Source of the DNA: Narthecium ossifragum | Taxonomy: Eukaryota > Streptophyta > Magnoliopsida > Dioscoreales > Nartheciaceae | Direction: 5' to 3' | NCBI GenBank assembly: GCA_963920575.1 | Contig: OY986972.1 | Location: forward strand, 15,108,502-15,172,501 | Length of the DNA: 64,000 nt | Shown: one piece after another, positions 56,720 to 64,000 of the stretch | How the letters are laid out: each line of letters begins with the position of its first letter | Numbering within the stretch: the first letter of the stretch is position 1 | Notes under the pieces: model-generated | Seen by the model: only the letters and a program-made list of their open reading frames with translations | Databases searched by the model: none | Told to the model about the DNA's origin: nothing | Program-made: the position numbers and the translations under genes

Positions 56720-59328
56720 TGTGAGGACCCGTACCTCCAACCCGTTCCGACCGCGTTAGGTCGAGGGTCTGGGTTTGTGGTTTGGCTCGGTTGGCCTTGG
56801 GATGCGATCGGTTGATCGCATCGCTGCTTTTGACCCCAGTGGCATTTTGGTAAATATGCTCCCTAGTGGTCAATTTCACACCCGCGTTGCAGACATGGCC
56901 TTTGATTGATGTATGTGTTTGATTATAACCTTTAGGGCGCTTCCGATTGGAAGATCGGAGCTCGATCGGGAGAGATCGGATCCGACGGCTGTGATGGATT
57001 CCAGTTTTCTATTTAACCCTTTCTCCTTTCTCTTTCTTTCTTTCTTTTCTTCTTCTCCTGCGTTCTCTCTTCTCTCTCTCTCCTGCGGCTGAGCTAGGGC
57101 TCGGAGGCGCGGCTTTCGAGGAGCGGATTTCCGCGATCGGAGTTGGGGGATGCGTGGAGGAGCTGCCCTGCTTGTTCAAAAGGTGTTTCTACCCCGATCT
57201 TGTGATCGGGTTCTCCTAGGATAGGTTTATTGTATTTTCACTGTAGGAATACTTATCAGAATGTGGTGTAACTTGTTGCATATGTGTTGTGGATGATTTC
57301 AAGTAATCCTACCTCGCGATTTCCGTATTTTATCGGATGAATCTTGTATTATCGCCGTTTATCGGTTTTCGGCCGTTTTGAGCTAAATTGGAGATTTATC
57401 CGTCAAAAATGTGATTTCTTCGCACCATTGGATTCCCCATCATCTTTTATGCATGCTTGCAAAGTTTCATCAACTTCCAACTTGATTTGATCATTCAAAT
57501 CCAAGAAATTGGATTTCCGACACTGTTCTGAGGAACTGTGCCGTGGGGCTGACGGTCGATCGGTGGATCGACCATCAAGCGTTAATACGCTGCTTTCGGG
57601 CCTGACGGTCGACCTTCGGATCGATCGTCATATCGACCGTCGCGCTCTGTCGCGTTTTTGGGCTCCCACGGTCGATGCCCCGATCGACCGTGGTTCCTTC
57701 TTCTTTTCCATCCCGCCTCACGGTCGACCGTCGCATCGTCCATGAGGCTCTGTCCCGATTTGGATCTCCCACGGTCGATGCACCGATCGACCATGACCCT
57801 TATGATTTTCCCTCGATTGACCCCCACGGTCGACCGTCGGATCGACCGTGGCATCGACCGTGGCCTCACGGTCGACCGTCGCATCGACCGTGGGCCACTG
57901 AGCTGTGTTTGCTGGTTTCCTTTGATTGGTTTTCATCCATGATAGATACCCAATCATGTTAGGAAGCATGCACGTCGTTTTCATGGGATTTTTGAGGGAT
58001 TTCTACTGAGATTGAGAATTTAATTGGACATTGCCCTTTTTATGGATTTATGGATGGATTTACATTTAATACTTGGTTTGATAAGTAGTTAAATGCTTAT
58101 TGGGTTGCTTAACCATTAACTAGCTATGAGTGGTAGTTAATGTGAAATTGTGGAACCTTAGCCTCTTGCCGGCGAGTGCCGAGGGCTATTGTATAACTGT
58201 GGCCAGTTACCTACGGGGTAACTGTGGAACCTTAGTCTGTCAGGTGCAAGAGAGCACTGAAGACTATTGTATATCTGTATTTATAGCTTTGTTCTAATCC
58301 TTGTGTGGTTAGCATAGACTATGTGTATTTGAGGCCTTTGCTATGCTTACCCTTTGGCTAGCTGTAAGCTATGCCTAGCCCTGTATAATTAATGACATCT
58401 TGTTGCATGCTTATATCTTGTTATCTGTGCCTGAGCATTGCATGCATCTTGTTTGCATTAGAGGCATATGAAGTTAGGCGGGCGATGGGTTGATCGCCGA
58501 TCCGAGGCTCTCGGGTAGCTCGGATCTAGCCTTAGGACCGTAACTGGGTAGTCAGGATTAGGGTGATTGTATATTGGAATCTCATGTTATTGAGGATTCG
58601 CGATAGTTGACTCTGATCAATGTTTGAGGTTTAGAGGTCGTGTCGGTTCTCCAAGGCCAAGTGCTAAGGATGATTGTCGATGCGTTCTCGACGTCGTTCC
58701 CCAAGGCATGGTGTTCCTGCTTGGGTAAGGGTGATCCTGCATGTTACTATTCCTTGGCCTCCTGGTAACATGTTCAGGAGAGAGGTTTCATGACAGGAGC
58801 CCTTGGGACATCGATAGGGTTATGGGACCAGTGGCATCCTTTAGACTTAGGCGGAGAAATGACACTGTTGTTGTTTTCCTCCCTTCAGTGTGCCGTAGAG
58901 TAGAACCCTGCTGAGCTTATCGCTCACTCCTACCCGGGCTGCGTTTGCAGTTGCAGCCGCCAGTTCTTCTTCAGTAGAGCCGGCGGGATCAGCTTTTGGT
59001 GGCGCGACTACGTCCAGAAGTGTTTGAGGTTGCTGGAGGATTAACTGTTGTACTTTTGATAGTTTGTATATTATAAACATCTTTCGAGGACTTTTGAGAT
59101 TATTTGTATAATATTCTTCCCCTTGGAGGAGTTTGATAAGAATTGTTATCAGATGTTTAAACTGTACAACTTGATGAATATATGAATTGAATTACTGTTT
59201 CACCTCTGGAATATAAATTGTTTAAGTTTATCCGTCTTTTCCACTTTGTATCGCGCCACTTGGAAATGAATAGTGATAGGAACCCTCACGCCCCGTCCTG
59301 GATGGGTTTTCTGGGTCAGGGTGTGACA
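56720..59328 (+). repeat. 3' LTR of plus-oriented Tekay-like element
   Basis: TGTGAGGACCCG..CAGGGTGTGACA, 2609 bp, same family as the inverted LTRs but clearly more diverged. A hairpin array lies at 57551-57894. A partial duplication (GTGGAACCTTAG..ATTGTAT) lies at 58148-58197 and 58216-58272. The 3' edge is followed by CTTTA, the target duplication. Confidence 0.9.
57551..57894 (+). repeat. Hairpin array in Tekay-like LTR (array H)
   Basis: About six units start at 57551, 57604, 57667, 57719, 57770 and 57825. CACGGTCGAT-GCCCCG-ATCGACCGTG at 57667-57692 is a perfect 10-bp stem. Inter-unit DNA shares GCTCTGTC.CG.TTT.GG.CTCC, so the whole is a degenerate 50-65-bp tandem repeat with palindromic cores. 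Confidence 0.88.
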
Positions 59329-59383
59329 CTTTATGTTCTTTGCTGATTGGCTGGACCAGAGTATAGTGTTCATAAAACCAGTA
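59329..59383 (-). pseudogene. Exon 2, 5' part, of interrupted DUF1985-like gene
   Basis: The minus strand has TATTTTTTACAG (acceptor, 59384-59395) followed by YWFYEHYTLVQPISKEHK in phase with exon 1. The exon is cut after HK by the 15-kb composite and continues at 44242. Intron 1 (59470 to 59384) is 87 bp, begins GTATGA and ends ACAG, typical of plants. Confidence 0.6.
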
Positions 59384-59470
59384 CTGTAAAAAATAGGACA
59401 TGATGTGTAAATTAGAAGCTTTAAACTTTATACTATACTAGTAGCATAAACCTATGGGTTTAGTTCATAC

Positions 59471-60128
59471 CAAAATAAGAAATGTACATCCAGTAACTGT
59501 GGGGGGATTGTTGGCATTCTTTTTCAATGATTCAATGAGTGTATTAAGGATCAATTCAATCCAATCGTATTTCTTCATTGCATTGAGATGCTCAACAAGT
59601 TCGGTAAACCCCCATGCCACTTTCTGTCTAGTTGTGCTGAAGAATAATGAGCCAAATATTATTAGGCACAAGAGCCTAACACAATCCTCTTTTGCGGTTC
59701 TTGATTTAGCCGTGATAAGATCAAGAACTTTTCTACTTAGCATGCTTATTGTGATTTCATTCTTGTTCCTGAAGACTCCATCCATGAAGGCTGACTTCTT
59801 CTTTTCTTTTGGTATCTTTATTTTCTTTTTTCCATTCTCGATCCCAACTATGTATTGGACATCCGATTTACGAAATCACAATATTTTTTTTTCCAATTCT
59901 AAACTTTCTGGTGTCTCTGTTGAACCTCTCAATCAACCTTCTCAGTTCCCCATCATGTTTTCTACATGCTGACTTCGTGATCTTCCTGTCATGTATTGTC
60001 GTAAACAATGTCAAGAATGATGTCTTGTGCATTATATCAAGGTGCTCTTCAGTGACATTGTCGTGTATCTTTTGCATGACACTAGTGATGGTGGCCAGGG
60101 TAGACCTGTATTGCTTAGGCTTTTGCAA
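59471..60128 (-). pseudogene. Exon 1 of DUF1985-like plant protein gene
   Basis: The minus-strand protein reads MHKTSFLTLFTTIHDRKITK, then RRLIERFNRDTRKFRIGKKN, then a frameshift beside a nine-base A run (59884-59892), then SDVQYIVGIENGKKK. The second half has LCLIIFGSLFFSTTRQKVAWG, then EHLNAMKKYDWIELI and VTGCTFLIL, ending at a donor TTG/GTATGA. The order (KTPF-like start, R-x-F-x-IG, leucine-rich ..FF..WGF, GCT..L) resembles plant DUF1985-type proteins, often found with Ulp1-like proteases or in Mutator-derived elements. Function is unknown. Its true start and any upstream exon are not visible. It is a pseudogene if the frameshift is real. Confidence 0.55.
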
Positions 60129-60200
60129 TCAAAGGGTTTCAAAAGAGAATAAAGTTCACAAGCAAACCATTCATGAACATAAAAGAGACGAGAGAAAAGA

Positions 60201-60370
60201 TAAAAGAGAATACTCCAAACTATGCATGACCATAAATCCTCTTTGATATGTTTTTTGTTTCTCTAAACAAAATACTCCAATCTATTCATGAACATTAAAG
60301 AAAAAGAGAAAAGAGAATACTCCAAACCATGCATGAACACCAAATCCTCATTGATAGGTTTTTTCTATTT
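60201..60370. repeat. Two copies of a 60-bp repeat, about 108 bp apart
   Basis: AAGAGAATACTCCAAAC.ATGCATGA..A.AAATCCTC.TTGATA.GTTTTTT occurs at 60203 and 60311. It is AT-rich and non-coding, just upstream of the DUF1985-like exon. Confidence 0.7.
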
Positions 60371-60397
60371 CCAAAGAGAATATTGCAATCCATGACT

Positions 60398-60620
60398 TGA
60401 TCCCCTATTATGTGGCTTCATTCTCTTTTTTCTTCATTTTTTTCCCAGATTTCGAATGGTTTTGGAGATTTGGGTTTTCCACTTCGTATTCCTGCGACTG
60501 ATCCTCTTTCTTCTCTTGGTAGACCTCGGATCTACACATCCAATGACCTGATCCCCTATTATGTGGCTTCGTTTTCTTTTTTCTTCATTTTTTCCCCATA
60601 TTTCGAATGGTTTTGGATAT
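60398..60620. repeat. Two copies of a 75-bp repeat
   Basis: TGATCCCCTATTATGTGGCTTC to TTTCGAATGGTTTTGGA occurs at 60398-60472 and 60547-60620. Confidence 0.8.
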
Positions 60621-60849
60621 TTGATAAATGTATTGTTTTAGTGGTATTGTGATGATTGTAGTGGATTACTTATTATTTGGATTGAGCAGTTTGATCTTTG
60701 ATGCTGCTTTCCTATTGTGGTTGAAATTTGGATATTTGATAAACGTATTGTTTTAGTGGTATTGTGATGATTGTAGTGGATTACCTATTATTTGGATTGA
60801 GCAGTTTGATCTTTGATGCTGCTTTGCTGTTGTGGTTGAGATTTGGATG
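60615..60849. repeat. 115-bp tandem duplication
   Basis: GGATATTTGATAAA.GTATTG to GTTGA.ATTT occurs at 60615-60729 and 60730-60849 with only a few differences. Confidence 0.88.
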
Positions 60850-62015
60850 AAAAACATAAGTATGTGTACAAATTAGTGATTATGGCTTGAAGGGTAACTG
60901 AGTCTGGAAACAGGTAGTCTCAATCTTCTTGAGAAGTTCCCTAAAATTCCATGCAACGATGCATAGTTCTTCAGTGAAGAATAGCATATCATATTACTTC
61001 GTGCATACAGACTTGGTAACAGAGTGCCTATGCATATAGATTTTTGCTTAGGAAAGTAAAAGACTATATATATTCTTGACATGCATATTTGATAAATTGT
61101 AGTGTGGTAATCCATTTTCTTCACATGCTAATCTACTATTTGCATGTTATAGTTTGCAATTGGACAACTGTCTCTGATGTGTTGGTGTTTCTTATGTGCA
61201 ATATGCCTCTTCTATTTCTGAAAATTTTTAAATGGGGAGATGATGTTATTATATGACTATGTGTATCCCATTGCTGGTTTGCTAGTTTGCTGGTTTGCAG
61301 TTTTTCCAATGGGGAGATGATGTTTATGGTTTGCTGATACGTTTGTGATTTTAAAGTTACGGGGAAATGATGATATGGGGAAATGATGAAAAATTTTGAT
61401 GCACGGGGGAGTAGTGGCTCGGTGATTTGGATGGTTGAATTCGTTCAACAACCAATTGCCGCCACACAAGGGCGATGATGACACTGTTATGAGCCCTTGA
61501 TTTTGTAATGAGCCATAAAGAGAAGTACAAGTTGAGAGTCGAGGGAGACATCGAAATCTATTGAAGACAAAGTGTTGTATTATTTTTTTTCATTCATGTA
61601 TGTAAACATGTCAATTTGGCATATTATGTGAGTATTGTAAGAAATCATAGACTATTATAAATAAATGTTTTGGTATTATACCCTGGGAGTTGTGTATCAT
61701 TTTGTCTCAATTTGGCCAAATTTTCATTATCTTACACATATAATCACATGCTCTTAAAATTTTTGGTATATATAATCATATGCAGCTGTTAATCAATAAA
61801 ACAAAATACATACATCACAAGATTCGAATCAAAATTTTGAAGGACCATGTGCCTATTTACAATGTTTTCACCATCTCAAAAAAATAAAATATAAAAGGGA
61901 TCAAATATATAATTTCACAAAACTATGTATATTTTTAAATAAAATTATTATAAACATATAGTGAGAAAAGGGGTGGTAATCTCACCACTGTGATTCTGGG
62001 GTGACCATAACCACC
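60850..62015. other. AT-rich non-coding DNA
   Basis: No convincing gene, LTR or RNA. Short internal echoes occur (GGGGAGATGATGTT at 61234 and 61312). Confidence 0.5.
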
Positions 62016-62170
62016 ATTCCATTGCCAAACAAACAACAAAAATGCCAAATTCACATGATACAGTTTCATTCCAACACCAAACAAACAGTAAAAATGTCAT
62101 ATTCCACAGAATTCTGCGTTCATTTCAGTAGCAAACAAACAGAAAAAATGTAATTTCATTCCATTCCATT
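62016..62170. repeat. Three-unit minisatellite of about 52 bp
   Basis: Units start at 62016, 62068 and 62122 and share ATT(C/T)CA...CAAACAAACA..AAAAATG. They run into an ATTCC-rich stretch to about 62230 ending AAACAAACATGTCC. The composition recalls plant MITE ends, but no terminal inverted repeats were established. Confidence 0.65.
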
Positions 62171-64000
62171 CCATTTCAATGGAATTCATTTTCATTCCAG
62201 CATTCCATTCCAATCGATTCCAATGAAACAAACATGTCCTTACTTAAATTATTTTAAAATTGTGATTAAATTACTCTTCATTGATCGATTGGTTTATAAT
62301 GTGGAACTTAGATTGAACAGGAAATAGTGATTACAAAAATGAGATTACCATAAGGCATCCATGTCTTTGCGTCTTCTATAGCAAGCATAACCTACTCAAG
62401 AAGCAATGGCTAAATTATCCTTGAGTGATCAGTGTATCGCCGATTTATTTATTTTTTGCCAATTTGAGACACGCTGGTATTGAGATTGCAGTTAAGACTT
62501 TTACGTTGTTTCATGTTTTTTTTATATAATATGTTAACAGATTTCTTTGTTGGATGGAAGATGAGCCTATAGAGCTTTTTACAATAAGATAATAAAAACC
62601 AGTAAAATAGGGGCTACATGCAAATCAAATACTATTGGTCCAATAAGACGAACCCCGGGAGTCTTTCCCAATATGCCCACAAGGTAAGGGGATATTTGTA
62701 AAAAAAAATTATAATATCTTCTTGATTTGAAATTAACAGTATGGAGGACCACTTGTTAGGTGATGGCAAAGGTTTTCCGGCCGTTGTTCCCAACGGTCAC
62801 TTCGAGAAGTGGACCCATTTTCGAGAGCTCACTTTATTAATGAGGTGGCACAACATGATAGGTCTTCGACCCATTGAGCTCGGATATCGGATCTGGGCCC
62901 CCTTGGAAGGAGCGGCTACTATGATATCGGGAGATTTAGGTGTATAGTTGCCGGCTCCGCGCTTAAATAACGGATCTTGTCGGGTCCATCCTAGCAAACA
63001 GGTCCCATCTACTATCAGGTAGGAGTAGGTCTGGTAAAATTATTAGGCCATTTTGGCTTGAGCTCAAGTTGATATTAGGTTTAATGATGTTCGTGTTGGA
63101 CTTAAATGAGCCAGGCTTGATCAATCTTTTTTGGTTTGACATTGATCAGAAGTTGAGTATGAACGGAGATTGACTATCGTTTATGTATATATGTAACAAA
63201 CATTAGGTATGTTATCTTACTTGCATTGTACGTCAAGGTATCTTTCAGTTTTGTTCCTAATTTCTTTCCAATTTAAAATTGACTTAATTTTCCCATGTCA
63301 AGTTTGATTCAATTCAAGTTTTATTCAAAATGAGCATGAAGCTAGGTATATTGTAACAAAACATTGAACTATTCAAGCTTAACAATAATCAAGCTTAACA
63401 AGGACTATTCAAGGCTCATTAAGGGTCAACGGACCAAGCAATTATGCATCTTATTAAAACTCAAGCTCAAGTTGATTTGACATAGGTTAGAGTTCAAGTT
63501 TGACATGGAAAATCAAGTCGAGCTCCAAATAAATTTCAAACCAAGCTCGTTCAAAGCTAGACTTGATATCACAAGTTAGGTTTACCTCATAGTATCACTT
63601 CTCATACCATTATACCAACGATCTTAATCTATTTGAATTTCATTCAACAGTCCGAATCATTAACAAAATACTGACCGAGATTTAGATGCTAAAGTTCAGA
63701 AACTTTGGATGAGATTTAAATAGATTTAGACCATTGATTTTATGACGAGATAAATGATAGAATGAGGTATCACATAGTTCCGAATATGCTCTCATAGATA
63801 AGAGACAATGGCAAATATTGAGTTTAATTGGAGGTTTCTGCTTCAAAACAATTAAGCTAGTAATCCTAGCTTAGAGATCCAACATATATTGCATTGTAAG
63901 AAATTTTCCCACTCTGAGTCAAGTCAATCATGTTGAGTTTAGGATTGATGTGGAGCTTTAATTTCAAGGCCTGCAAAATAGTTAGAAAGATGGCCCGGAG
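62171..64000. other. Non-coding DNA, a GC-richer patch and CAAGCTCAAG-type words
   Basis: 62741-62947 is a 68-codon plus-strand frame in a GC-richer patch. I do not recognise it and think it is probably not a gene. From 63050 to 63560 the words AGCTCAAGTTGA and CAAGCTTAACA recur on a background common in plant intergenic repeats. Nothing else can be supported. Confidence 0.4.

Larger units (their letters stand above)
44243..59328. mobile_element. Composite Tekay-like insertion, 15 kb, TSD CTTTA
   Basis: Bounded by CTTTA at 44238-44242 and 59329-59333. The left end is the first 20 bp of a plus-oriented LTR (TGTGACGACTCGTACCTCCA, 44243-44262). The right end is a full plus-oriented LTR. Between them lies a minus-oriented Tekay-like array: gag fragment, LTR, gag-pol, LTR. 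The outer element inserted first, and the inverted one lies within its RT. A deletion then joined the outer 5' LTR to inner gag at a shared CTCCA. Confidence 0.8.

Noticed and set aside
57551..57894. CRISPR-like appearance: palindromic repeats separated by about 50-bp spacers
   Set aside because: The spacers share sequence (GCTCTGTC.CG.TTT.GG), repeats are degenerate, it lies inside a plant LTR, and no cas-like gene exists. It is a minisatellite with palindromic cores.
59884..59892. Frameshift in exon 1 as firm proof of a pseudogene
   Set aside because: It abuts a nine-base homopolymer and could be a sequencing error. The pseudogene call rests mainly on the insertions in exons 2 and 3.
62741..62947. 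A small gene in a GC-richer patch
   Set aside because: Open on both strands with no recognised motif and no supporting promoter or splice context beyond a chance AACAG.

Overview
The window looks like gene-poor, heterochromatic nuclear DNA of a seed plant, most likely an angiosperm with a large genome. Nearly all recognisable sequence is LTR retrotransposon in nested, tandem, truncated or inverted arrangements. Three kinds are visible: Athila/Tat-type Ty3/gypsy elements (primer binding site complementary to the 3' end of tRNA-Asp, RT with an MDDF/MDDL-type active site, LTRs starting TGATGA); chromodomain-bearing Tekay-like Ty3/gypsy elements (LTR TGTGAGG..TGACA, primer site TTGGTATCAGAGC matching tRNA-Met, CCHC gag, chromodomain after integrase); and one Cassandra-type solo LTR carrying a 5S rRNA-like sequence. 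No intact autonomous element, rRNA gene, tRNA gene or CRISPR array was found.

Layout. 1-5213: 3' part of an Athila-like element (RT, RNase H, integrase, 3' LTR). 5214-11320: a second Athila-like family as internal 3' end - LTR - gag/protease - LTR; it has no RT, RNase H or integrase. 11321-14213: an inverted pol fragment. 14214-14589: a short unassigned stretch. 14590-14955: Cassandra solo LTR. 14956-32671: two related Athila-like copies in tandem (integrase - LTR - gag/pol - LTR), the second split by two Tekay-like solo LTRs (23484-25863 and 26937-29673). 32672-43839: an inverted, non-autonomous Athila/Tat-like element with an unrecognised acidic ORF in place of gag-pol, itself hit by three solo LTRs. 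43840-44242 and 59329-60128: exons of a minus-strand gene resembling plant DUF1985-type proteins. 44243-59328: a 15-kb Tekay-like composite inside exon 2 of that gene, flanked by the duplication CTTTA. 60129-64000: AT-rich non-coding DNA with small tandem duplications.

The coding parts are pseudogenes broken by stops and frameshifts, so no pathway operates here. The main interest is structural. Clusters of short GATC/GTCGAC-centred palindromes and hairpins occupy the LTRs of both Athila-like and Tekay-like elements. The Athila-like LTRs are mosaics that change partner at those clusters. Athila-like elements carry a second copy of their polypurine tract behind a conserved hairpin. The insertion history can be read from target-site duplications and from reading frames that close again when an insertion is mentally removed.
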